NCBI RefSeq assembly: GCF_947495565.1
Contig: NZ_CANLZM010000009.1
Coordinates: forward strand, 1-64,000
DNA: 64,000 nucleotides
Direction of reading: 5' to 3'
DNA from: an uncultured Pontibacter sp.
GTDB taxonomy: Bacteria; Bacteroidota; Bacteroidia; Cytophagales; Hymenobacteraceae
A program made the position numbers and the translations under genes. Below are positions 34,169-42,474 of this stretch, piece by piece; the stretch's first letter is position 1; the number at the start of each line of letters is the position of its first letter. The notes under the pieces were generated by a model. That model was given only the letters and a program-made list of their open reading frames with translations. It searched no databases and was not told the DNA's origin.

Positions 34169-37100
34169 ATGTTAAACAGCATTATAAAGTTCTTTCTGGA
34201 GCAGAAACTGGTTACAGTCCTGCTTCTGCTGCTCATTGTTGGGTGGGGTATTGTAGTAGCGCCATTCAACTGGAAAGTCGATTTCCTCCCAAGCGACCCA
34301 GTTCCTGTAGACGCCATTCCGGATATTGGCGAGAACCAGCAAATTATTTTCACCGAGTGGATGGGCCGCTCACCGCAGGACGTGGAAGACCAGATCACCT
34401 ACCCCTTAACTACCTCTCTTTTAGGCATGCCGGGTGTTAAAACCATCCGTTCTACCTCCATGTTCGGCTTCTCCAGCATCTACGTTATTTTTGACGAGGA
34501 CACGGAATACTACTGGAGCCGCTCCCGCATTCTGGAGAAGTTAAACTCGCTGCCAACCGACCTGCTTCCCGATGAGGTAACCCCAAAGCTCGGGCCGGAT
34601 GCCACTGCGCTGGGGCAAGTATACTGGTATACCTTGGAGGGCCGCGATGCAGAAGGCAACCCTGCCGGAGGCTGGGACCTGCACGAGCTGCGCTCTATTC
34701 AGGATTTTTATGTACGTTATGCACTGTCCGGTGCTGAGGGTGTAGCTGAAGTGGCATCCGTGGGTGGCTATATCAAAGAATATCAGGTTGACCTGGACCC
34801 GGTGGCCATGAAGGCCAATAATGTCTCTATGATGGAGGTGATGACGGCCCTGAAAAACAGCAACCAGGATGTAGGCGCTAATACCGTGGAGATAAACCAG
34901 GTAGAGTATCTGGTGCGCGGCTTGGGTTACGTGCAGGACCTGGAGGATATTGAGGAGGCCGTGGTGAAGGTAACATCCAACGTTCCGGTGCGCATCCGGG
35001 ATATTGCCCGCGTAAACATCGGCCCCGCCGACCGCTCCATGCTGGGTGTGCTGGATAAAAGCGGAGCCGAGGCAGTGGGCGGTGTGGTTATAGCCCGCTA
35101 CGGTGACAACCCGCTGGCTGTAATCAACAACGTAAAGCAGAAACTGGACGAGATTTCCGCCGGGCTCCCTTCTAAAACACTAGCCGACGGACGCGTTTCT
35201 AAAGTTACCGTGGTACCTTTCTACGACCGCACGCATCTGATAAACGAAACGCTGGGCACGCTGAACGAGGCGATTATACTTCAGATTCTCATCACCATTA
35301 TTGTCATTATCGTGATGGTGTACAACCTGCGGGCTTCTTTGCTCATTTCGGCTCTGCTCCCACTGGCCGTTTTAATGACCTTCATCATGATGAAGCAGTT
35401 TAACGTGGATGCCAATATCGTGGCGCTGTCCGGTATAGCTATTGCCATTGGCACCATGGTAGATTTAGGCATCATCCTGAATGAGAATATTCTGCGGCAC
35501 CTGGATGAGGCCCCTCCCGGCCAGTCGCTGCTGAAGACTGTGTACAATGCCACTATTGAAGTTGCCACCGCCATACTTACCGCCGTATCTACCACAATAG
35601 TCAGTTTTTTGCCGGTATTTACACTAGAAGCAGCAGAGGGTAAACTGTTTGGCCCGTTGGCCTTTACAAAGACTTTTGCGCTGGTGGCTTCGCTGATTTT
35701 CACGATCCTGATCATGCCTGCCTTCGCCCACTCCATACTTGGGCTGAAGTCGAAGAACGTGGCCTGGTCCAAAATCCTGAATATTGGGCTGTTTGTGCTT
35801 GGCCTGGTGGCACTGTTTATACTTCCGCTGGCAGGTATCACACTGCTGCTGATTGCTGCCAATAACCTGCTCACTTTTTACCAACCGGAGCGCTACGGCA
35901 AGTATAACACCCCTGTTATGATAGGCATTGCAGTGTTGGCGGTGTCGTGGCTTTTAGCTACGCAGTGGATGCCGCTGGGTGCTTCTGTCAGCCTGATTCT
36001 CAACTTCCTGTTTATCCTGCTTGTTATCGGGTTGGTACTCGGGGGTTTTGCTTTGTTTATTGGGGCTTACCCGCGCATCCTCATGTGGTGCCTGGATCAT
36101 AAAGGCGCTTTCCTGCTGCTACCTGCTTTCATTATGCTGATAGGCCTTAATGTTTGGCTGGGTTTTAACGGCGTGTTTGGCTGGGTGGCCAACGGCATCG
36201 ACAAAACAGGAAATAACATCCGCACCACCTCTGTCTGGAGCGAGCTGGTGCATACCTTTCCGGGGCTGGGCGAAGAGTTTATGCCCTCGCTGGATGAAGG
36301 TGCTTTCCTGCTCATGCCAACCTCCATGCCGCACTCCGGCGTGGAGGCCAACAAGCGTATTGTGCAGCAGTTGGATATGTTGATTACGGCTATTCCGGAG
36401 GTGGAAATAGTGGTGGGCAAGGCAGGTCGTGCCGAAACCGCGCTGGACCCGGCTCCTATGTCCATGTATGAGAATATCATCCAATACAAATCAGAGTATA
36501 AAACCGATGTAAACGGCCAACGGATTCGCTTTAAAGTAGACGATGAAGGCGAGTATGTGCGCGACGAAGCCGGCCAGCTCATCGAAGATAAAAACGGAGA
36601 ATACTACCGCCAGTGGCGCGACCATATCAAGAATCCGGATGATATTTGGGATGAGATAGTAGCTGCGGCCAACATACCGGGTGTTACTTCTGCTCCTAAA
36701 CTGCAGCCCATCGAAACACGCCTCGTGATGCTACAAACAGGTATGCGCGCGCCAATGGGCGTAAAAGTATATGGCCCGGACCTGAAGACAATCGAGGATT
36801 TTAGCCTGCAGATGGAGCGTTTTCTGAAAGAAGTGCCTTCCGTTAAATCAGAGGCTGTGTTTGCAGACCGGTCTTTGGGCAAGCCGTACATGGAGATAGA
36901 GTTAAATCGCAGGGCAATGGCTCGCTACGGCTTAAATGTAGCCGATGTGCAGGAGTACATAGAAGTAGCGATGGGCGGCATGGCACTGACCACCACCGTG
37001 GAGGGCCGCGAGCGCTATTCTATCCGGGCACGCTATGCCCGCGAGTACAGAAACAGCCCTGAGTCTGTAGACCGTATTTTGATTACTACCGCCGGGGGGG

Positions 37101-37930
37101 CGCAGGTGCCTTTGGGCGAAATTGCGGAGGTAGTCTACCGTCCCGGCCCGATGATGATCCGAGGCGAAAACTCTTTCCTGACAGGCTATGTGCTACTTGA
37201 TAAGCGGGATGGCTTTGCCGAGGTGTCGGTGGTGGAGGATGCGCAGCGTTACCTGAGCCAGAAGATAGAGTCAGGTGAGTTGGTGGTGCCAGCGGGTGTC
37301 AGCTATAAATTCTCGGGCAACTATGAGAACCAGGTGCGTGCCGAGAAGCGGCTGTCTCTAGTTATCCCGCTCAGTTTGCTGATCATTTTCCTGATTCTAT
37401 ACTTCCAGTTCCGTTCGGTTTGGACTACGCTTTTCATTTTCACCTCCATCGCCATGGCTTTTTCCGGGGGCTTTATGATGCTGTGGCTCTACAGCCAAGA
37501 TTGGTTCCTGAACTTCTCGTTTGGCGACACAAACCTGCGGGAGCTTTTCCAGATGCGCACATTTAACCTGAGCGTAGCCGTGTGGGTTGGCTTTATCGCC
37601 CTTTTCGGCATCGCCACAGATGATGGTGTGGTAATGGGCACTTACCTAAAACAAAGTTTTGAAAGTCTGCAGCCAGAGTCGAGAAAAGGTGTGCGCAAAG
37701 CGGTGCTGGAGGCTGGCATCCGCCGTGTAAGGCCGTGCCTCATGACCACGGCTACTACCCTGCTGGCCCTGCTGCCGGTGCTCACCTCCACAGGCCGCGG
37801 CTCCGACATTATGATTCCAATGGCTATTCCTACCTTCGGAGGTATGGTGGTAGCTTTAATTACCCTGTTCATCGTGCCCGTGCTGTATAGCTGGCGCGAA
37901 GAGCTGAAAGTAAAAAAGGAAATTTTATGA
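34169..37930 (+). CDS. CusA/CzcA-type heavy-metal efflux RND pump
   Basis: Inner-membrane proton-driven exporter, trimeric partner of the CusB-like adaptor and TolC channel encoded next. It is 1253 residues, about 200 longer than CusA. Markers: [19 protein letters not shown] near the N-terminus, IAIGTMVDLGIILNENILRHL (transmembrane relay region), GLGEEFMPSLDEGAFLLMPTSMPH, and FGIATDDGVVMGTYLKQSF. The extra length lies in two places. One is a hydrophobic block at about residues 535-665 with several extra helices. The other is an acidic insert near 770-825 (KTDVNGQRIRFKVDDEGEYV). Metal specificity is not readable with certainty; the adaptor's Cys-rich head and Met-rich partners favour Cu/Ag. 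Its stop overlaps the TolC start (ATGA). Confidence 0.93.
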   Translation: MLNSIIKFFLEQKLVTVLLLLLIVGWGIVVAPFNWKVDFLPSDPVPVDAIPDIGENQQIIFTEWMGRSPQDVEDQITYPLTTSLLGMPGVKTIRSTSMFGFSSIYVIFDEDTEYYWSRSRILEKLNSLPTDLLPDEVTPKLGPDATALGQVYWYTLEGRDAEGNPAGGWDLHELRSIQDFYVRYALSGAEGVAEVASVGGYIKEYQVDLDPVAMKANNVSMMEVMTALKNSNQDVGANTVEINQVEYLVRGLGYVQDLEDIEEAVVKVTSNVPVRIRDIARVNIGPADRSMLGVLDKSGAEAVGGVVIARYGDNPLAVINNVKQKLDEISAGLPSKTLADGRVSKVTVVPFYDRTHLINETLGTLNEAIILQILITIIVIIVMVYNLRASLLISALLPLAVLMTFIMMKQFNVDANIVALSGIAIAIGTMVDLGIILNENILRHLDEAPPGQSLLKTVYNATIEVATAILTAVSTTIVSFLPVFTLEAAEGKLFGPLAFTKTFALVASLIFTILIMPAFAHSILGLKSKNVAWSKILNIGLFVLGLVALFILPLAGITLLLIAANNLLTFYQPERYGKYNTPVMIGIAVLAVSWLLATQWMPLGASVSLILNFLFILLVIGLVLGGFALFIGAYPRILMWCLDHKGAFLLLPAFIMLIGLNVWLGFNGVFGWVANGIDKTGNNIRTTSVWSELVHTFPGLGEEFMPSLDEGAFLLMPTSMPHSGVEANKRIVQQLDMLITAIPEVEIVVGKAGRAETALDPAPMSMYENIIQYKSEYKTDVNGQRIRFKVDDEGEYVRDEAGQLIEDKNGEYYRQWRDHIKNPDDIWDEIVAAANIPGVTSAPKLQPIETRLVMLQTGMRAPMGVKVYGPDLKTIEDFSLQMERFLKEVPSVKSEAVFADRSLGKPYMEIELNRRAMARYGLNVADVQEYIEVAMGGMALTTTVEGRERYSIRARYAREYRNSPESVDRILITTAGGAQVPLGEIAEVVYRPGPMMIRGENSFLTGYVLLDKRDGFAEVSVVEDAQRYLSQKIESGELVVPAGVSYKFSGNYENQVRAEKRLSLVIPLSLLIIFLILYFQFRSVWTTLFIFTSIAMAFSGGFMMLWLYSQDWFLNFSFGDTNLRELFQMRTFNLSVAVWVGFIALFGIATDDGVVMGTYLKQSFESLQPESRKGVRKAVLEAGIRRVRPCLMTTATTLLALLPVLTSTGRGSDIMIPMAIPTFGGMVVALITLFIVPVLYSWREELKVKKEIL

Positions 37931-39357
37931 AAAAGCTGATAGCAAGTATATTTCTTCTCCTGACATGCATCTCAAACCTGCAGGCACAAACCCTGGAGGA
38001 GTACCTCGTGATGGCCGGAGAAAACAACCCGCAGCTGAAAGCCCGCTACGCGGAGTACCAGGCTGCGCTGCAAAAGGCTCCTCAGGCTGGTTCGCTTCCC
38101 GACCCGGAGGCTAATTTCAGCTTCTTCCTCCAACCAATGGAAAGGCTAATGGGCAACCAGGTAGGCGATGTTTCTATTATGCAGATGTTTCCCTGGTTCG
38201 GCTCTCTGGGTGCGGCCAAGAGTGAGGCAAATTACATGGCCCAGATGAAGTTTTCATCTTTCATAGAAGCCAAAATAAACCTCTACCACAGCGTGCGCAC
38301 CACCTGGCTGGCACTGTACCAGATAGATGAGGAAGTACAGCTGCTGGAGCGTGAGCTGGAGATTCTGCAGGCGTTGGAGCGTGTGGCACTGGCTAAGTAT
38401 AAATCGGCACCGGCGGCTTCATCGCAGGGCCAGGCTAGTCAACGGCAAAGTGCCGGCGCTACTTCTTCGGCAGCTGCAGGAGGCGGCTCTTCCAGTGGCA
38501 TGGCAGGTATGGGCGGCAACTCAACCAGCGGCAGCTCCGCTTCCAGAAGCAGAAGTATGAGCAGCGGCGGTATGTCGTCGTCTATGGCAAGCTCTGGCAA
38601 CAGCATGGTAGATGTCATCCTTATCCGGGTGCAGGTAAAGGACCTTGAAAACCGTCTGCAGCTGCTCCGCGACTCCAGGAGGCCAAAAGAAGTTGCTTTT
38701 AACAGCATGCTCAACCGAGAGCATAACCTGGCAGTGCAGCTAGCGGATACATTGCAGCCAGTTGCCTTGCCTGCCTCGCTTGCCCTCATCCAAGACTCTA
38801 TCCGCCAAAACCACCCGATGCTGCAAATGTATGAGTGGGACGAAAAGGCGCGTGAATCGCAGTACCGGATGGCGCAGCTGATGGGGAGGCCGATGTTTGG
38901 CGTAGGCTTGAACTACATGGTTTTTAAACCCAGAACAGATGAAATGACACAGATGCCGATGGGCGGGAAAAACATGGTAATGCCAATGGTTACCGTTACG
39001 CTGCCCATCTATCGTAAAAAGTATAAGTCAGCCCAAAAAGAGGCTCAGTATGCACAAGAGGCGGCTGCGGCCAACAGAGAGTCCGCCGAAAACGAGCTGC
39101 TGGCAGAATTGAGCGCCCTTTTGTATGATTATCAGCGGGCCAGCAGCACCCTGCAGCTGCTAGAGGAACAAATCCGGCTGAACGAGCAGGCTATCCGGCT
39201 GCTAACCACAGATTACAGTGTGGCAGGTGCAGGCATAGAGGAAATTCTGCGGCAACGCCAGGCTATTTTAGGGTACAGGCAGCAGCAGCTGCAGGCCATT
39301 ACAGATCAGCACGTTGCCGTGTCGGCTATTAACCGGATGATGAACAGCGATAGTTAA
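37927..39357 (+). CDS. TolC-family outer-membrane channel with Met/Ser/Gly-rich tip insert
   Basis: Outer-membrane efflux protein of 476 residues with a signal peptide (ending LQAQ). The two coiled-coil repeats of the TolC fold are evident. Between the helix ending LERVALAKYKS (Y158) and the next helix (VDVILIRVQVKDLENRLQLL) there is an insert at about residues 161-226. It is made of Ser, Gly, Ala and six Met (GMAGMGG, RSMSSGGMSSSMASSGNSM). By comparison with the other TolC in this window, which reads straight through this turn, the insert sits at the H3-H4 turn, the periplasmic tip that meets the adaptor. The gene overlaps cusA-like by four bases. Confidence 0.9.
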   Translation: MKKLIASIFLLLTCISNLQAQTLEEYLVMAGENNPQLKARYAEYQAALQKAPQAGSLPDPEANFSFFLQPMERLMGNQVGDVSIMQMFPWFGSLGAAKSEANYMAQMKFSSFIEAKINLYHSVRTTWLALYQIDEEVQLLERELEILQALERVALAKYKSAPAASSQGQASQRQSAGATSSAAAGGGSSSGMAGMGGNSTSGSSASRSRSMSSGGMSSSMASSGNSMVDVILIRVQVKDLENRLQLLRDSRRPKEVAFNSMLNREHNLAVQLADTLQPVALPASLALIQDSIRQNHPMLQMYEWDEKARESQYRMAQLMGRPMFGVGLNYMVFKPRTDEMTQMPMGGKNMVMPMVTVTLPIYRKKYKSAQKEAQYAQEAAAANRESAENELLAELSALLYDYQRASSTLQLLEEQIRLNEQAIRLLTTDYSVAGAGIEEILRQRQAILGYRQQQLQAITDQHVAVSAINRMMNSDS

Positions 39358-39468
39358 CAGCTCCTGAGTCAAAACTTCATTTAACGTTAGTTAAAAAGGC
39401 AGCAAGTGCAGCTCTGAAAGAGGCGTTGAACTATCAATTAAAAAAATATTTATCTACAGGATAAACAC

Positions 39469-41241
39469 ATGAAATCTAAAACGAAGCAAAACATAACGTA
39501 CCTGCTGATAGCTGTGGGCGGCCTGCTGCTGGGCTGGCTGATCTTTGGAGAGCGATCTTCGGAAGAGACACACGTCCACACAGCAGATGTGGCAGGCGTA
39601 ACCGAGTATACTTGCTCCATGCACCCCCAGATCCGGCAGAACAAGCCAGGCCAGTGCCCTATCTGCGGCATGGACCTGATTCCGGTAACCACAGGCGGAA
39701 ACGGTAGCGATGCGGCAAGTCCCTACGTGCTGGAAATGACCCCGGAGGCTATTGCCCTTTCTAACATCCAAACCTCGCCGGTACAGCGCGTAGACCCGGA
39801 GAATGAGCTGTTACTGTCGGGTACTGTAGAACTGAACGAACAGAAAGTTTCCTCGATCACCGCGAAGTTTCCGGGGCGCATTGAGCGGCTGTATGTTAAC
39901 TTTACCGGTCAGGAAGTGCGCAAGGGAGAAAGGCTGGCTTCTATCTACTCTCCGGAGCTGCTCACGGCACAGCGCGAGTTGCAGGAAGCGGCTAAATCAA
40001 AAGACCTGATGCCGGAATTGTACGAGGCTGCCAAAACCAAACTGAGGCTCTGGAACATCTCCAACAGCCAGATACAGCGCATTGAAAACGCTAGCGAACT
40101 GCTCACCAACTTCGATATTTACGCTGATGCCTCCGGTGTGGTAACTGAGCGCATGGTGGCCGTAGGCGATTACGTAAGCACCGGTTCCGTACTGTTTGAG
40201 GTAGCTAACCTTACGTCAGTGTGGGTGGTGCTGGATGCCTACGAAAGCGACCTCTCCTGGATTAAAGAAGGGGCTACGGTAAACTTTACGGTGCCCGGCA
40301 TTCCCGGAAAAGAGTTTACGGCCAACGTACAGTTTGTAACTCCTGTGCTCAATGCCAGTACAAGAGCAGTGCAGGTACGCGCCGAAGTTTCCAACCCGGG
40401 CAACCAGTTAAAGCCTGGCATGTTTGCCAACGCCCGCATCAAAACATCCACCAAATCAGCGGCACGCGAAAACGCACTGGCCATACAGCGCACCGCCGTT
40501 CTCTGGACAGGCAAACGCTCTGTGGCTTATGTGAAAGTGGCTGATCGTGAGGCACCTGCTTTTGAGATGCGCGAAATAACACTTGGCCCCCGCGTAGGCG
40601 ATATGTATATTATAGAGTCGGGGTTGAGTGAAGGAGAGCAAGTGGTGACCAACGGCGTGTTTGCCGTGGATGGTGCCGCCCAGCTAACGGGCAACTACAG
40701 CATGATGACAGCTCCGGCCAACAAGATGATGGAGGTGCCCGAGCAGTTTCAGCAGCAGGTAACAGCGCTGGTGGACACGTATTATACTTTGAAGAACGCA
40801 TTGGTAGCCTCTGACGCACCCGCGGCCCGCCAGGCAGCTGGCAAATTTAACCATGCGCTAAGCAAGGTGGATATGAGCCTACTGGATGGCAGCACCCACG
40901 CCAAATGGATGCAGCTGCTGCCTACGCTGCAGTCAAACGCCGGTACAATTAAGAAAAGCACGGCCATAGAGAAACAGCGTGAGGCATTCTCACCGCTCTC
41001 TGACCATCTGATTGAGGTGGTGGAGACTTTCGGCACGAACAAAGAAATTGTGTATAAACAGAAGTGCCCGATGGCGCTAGGCGACAAAGGCGCTTTTTGG
41101 CTGAGCGAGCAGCAGGAGATCAGAAATCCATACTTTGGAGAGGCCATGCTTAGCTGCGGCGAGACAACGCAAACCTTCCGAAAAGGCGCTGGTGTGCCTG
41201 CTGCTGAGAAACCAAAGCCTGTACAGCCTCACGTGCATTAA
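39469..41241 (+). CDS. CusB-type RND periplasmic adaptor with metal-binding head and DUF3347 tail
   Basis: Membrane-fusion protein of the metal pump, 590 residues. An N-terminal membrane anchor (about 10-27) is followed by a heavy-metal-binding domain at residues 47-72 (YTCSMHP...GQCPICGMDL; C49, H52, C63, C66). The adaptor core follows: SSITAKFPGRIERLYVNFTG barrel/lipoyl, a hairpin at about 165-205, and GVVTERMVAVGDYVSTGSVLFEVANLTSVWV. From about 425 to 575 there is a DUF3347 domain (QKCPMALGDKGAFWLS, EIRNPYFGEAMLSCG) with conserved Cys, probably a second metal site. The same domain is encoded alone two genes downstream. Confidence 0.92.
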   Translation: MKSKTKQNITYLLIAVGGLLLGWLIFGERSSEETHVHTADVAGVTEYTCSMHPQIRQNKPGQCPICGMDLIPVTTGGNGSDAASPYVLEMTPEAIALSNIQTSPVQRVDPENELLLSGTVELNEQKVSSITAKFPGRIERLYVNFTGQEVRKGERLASIYSPELLTAQRELQEAAKSKDLMPELYEAAKTKLRLWNISNSQIQRIENASELLTNFDIYADASGVVTERMVAVGDYVSTGSVLFEVANLTSVWVVLDAYESDLSWIKEGATVNFTVPGIPGKEFTANVQFVTPVLNASTRAVQVRAEVSNPGNQLKPGMFANARIKTSTKSAARENALAIQRTAVLWTGKRSVAYVKVADREAPAFEMREITLGPRVGDMYIIESGLSEGEQVVTNGVFAVDGAAQLTGNYSMMTAPANKMMEVPEQFQQQVTALVDTYYTLKNALVASDAPAARQAAGKFNHALSKVDMSLLDGSTHAKWMQLLPTLQSNAGTIKKSTAIEKQREAFSPLSDHLIEVVETFGTNKEIVYKQKCPMALGDKGAFWLSEQQEIRNPYFGEAMLSCGETTQTFRKGAGVPAAEKPKPVQPHVH

Positions 41242-41252
41242 ACTATTACGCC

Positions 41253-41381
41253 ATGAAGAACTGTTGCAAAACCGAAAACACCGCACCTCACAAGCCAAAG
41301 CAAAACTGGCTGAAATGGTTTATTTATGCAGCGGTTATACTTGCAATTGTATTTGTGGCGCTTCAGCAAATAAACTATTGA
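41253..41381 (+). CDS. 42-residue membrane protein with N-terminal Cys-Cys
   Basis: Begins MKNCCKTENTAPHKPKQNWL, then a single membrane helix (FIYAAVILAIVFVALQQI) and a short end NY. The ATG is 11 bases after the stop of the CusB-like gene and the stop is 30 bases before the DUF3347 lipoprotein start, so it lies inside the metal-efflux operon. The Cys pair next to a helix suggests a small membrane metal ligand or a pump regulator, but there is no family I recognise. Reading frame, spacing and membrane-protein composition support it as real. Confidence 0.72.
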   Translation: MKNCCKTENTAPHKPKQNWLKWFIYAAVILAIVFVALQQINY

Positions 41382-41411
41382 AATCAAAATTTATAACTAT
41401 TATTTAACACC

Positions 41412-42032
41412 ATGAAAAAGACATTTTTTGCAGCAGCTGTTGTAGCCGCGTTCGCCTTTACGTCATGCTCTGAGAGCAACACCGATAACACAGCGGCCAC
41501 CACAGAGCACCACGAAGAAGCGGATCATAGCGAAATGGACCATGCGCAGGCTGTGGTAGAAACACCTGACTATACTTCCGGGGCAGAGCCCGTAGAAACG
41601 CAGATCTCTCAGTTAGTGGGTGAATACCTGAAGCTGAAAGATGCTCTGGTTGCCTCTGACGCCGATGCCGCCAGAGCCGCTGCCAATGAGGTGCTGACCG
41701 TAGCCAAAGCCATGCCTGTTGCCTCCCTGTTAGATACAGAAGCGAAGGCCTTTGCCGAGGAGAAAACTGATAAAGTGATCAGCAGCGCCACCAGCATTAG
41801 CGGTGCTGCTGACATTGATGCACAGCGCGAGAACCTGGAGCAGCTTTCGGAGTCTGTGTACGCTATGGCAAAAGCCTTTGGTGCCAACGACCAGCAACTA
41901 TACTATCAGCACTGCCCGATGGCCCTGAACGACAAAGGCGGCTATTGGCTGAGCTCTAACGAAGAGATCCGTAATCCATACTTTGGCGATAAAATGCTGA
42001 AGTGCGGCAGCACAAAAGAAGTGCTGGACTAA
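41412..42032 (+). CDS. DUF3347 lipoprotein, candidate metal chaperone
   Basis: A 206-residue lipoprotein (lipobox FTSC, Cys19) with a His/Glu/Asp/Met-rich linker (EHHEEADHSEMDHAQ, about 32-46). A DUF3347 domain covers about 60-206. Its C-terminal signature, YQHCPMALNDKGGYWLS through NPYFGDKMLKCG, nearly repeats the tail of the CusB-like adaptor. The paired Cys and the Met and His nearby fit copper binding. It is last in the operon and followed by a terminator. Inference: it delivers periplasmic copper or silver to the adaptor that carries the same domain. Confidence 0.88.
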   Translation: MKKTFFAAAVVAAFAFTSCSESNTDNTAATTEHHEEADHSEMDHAQAVVETPDYTSGAEPVETQISQLVGEYLKLKDALVASDADAARAAANEVLTVAKAMPVASLLDTEAKAFAEEKTDKVISSATSISGAADIDAQRENLEQLSESVYAMAKAFGANDQQLYYQHCPMALNDKGGYWLSSNEEIRNPYFGDKMLKCGSTKEVLD

Positions 42033-42055
42033 GTATAAAGTTTAAAATTGTATTG

Positions 42056-42092
42056 AAAGGCAGAGGGCTCAGAAAGCTCTCTGCCTTTTTTT
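42056..42092 (+). terminator. Terminator of the metal-efflux operon
   Basis: AAGGCAGAG pairs with CTCTGCCTT, with a further GCT/AGC inside, followed by a seven-base T-run (TTTTTTTG). It lies 25 bases after the DUF3347 stop. Confidence 0.92.
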
Positions 42093-42474
42093 GTTTACAG
42101 CGCCGGCTGTTATTGATACGGCTTCAGCAAGACTGCTCTAACCGAAAGCTATACTTCTGAGACAGTTTCACTTAGTCATTTATACTTCCTGATAAATCAT
42201 AACTCTAACGATAGAAGCTATACTTGCCTTTATTTTTTCTTGAGTTAAAGCAACCTTTCCACCTGCTCCTTTATCTTTTTACCCAAAGCCTTTCATGGGG
42301 AGCGAGCTAACACATACTCTGCGCCCTTGCCCAGGTTCGGCAGGTGTTAGAAGATAAAATTCTCCGGTTCGTCTAAAAGTCATTTCATAAACCAAACAGT
42401 ACCTTGCTATACAAAGTACTATAGTATACTTTTACAGCATCGATCCATTTATCAAAACTACACAAAATAAAACC
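42093..42474. other. Intergenic region upstream of the outer-membrane receptor
   Basis: There is no gene I can support. It contains at least five ATACTT or AAGTA(C/T) copies. An AT-rich stretch before the start at 42475 probably holds the promoter, but no TAnnTTTG is exact. Confidence 0.45.
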
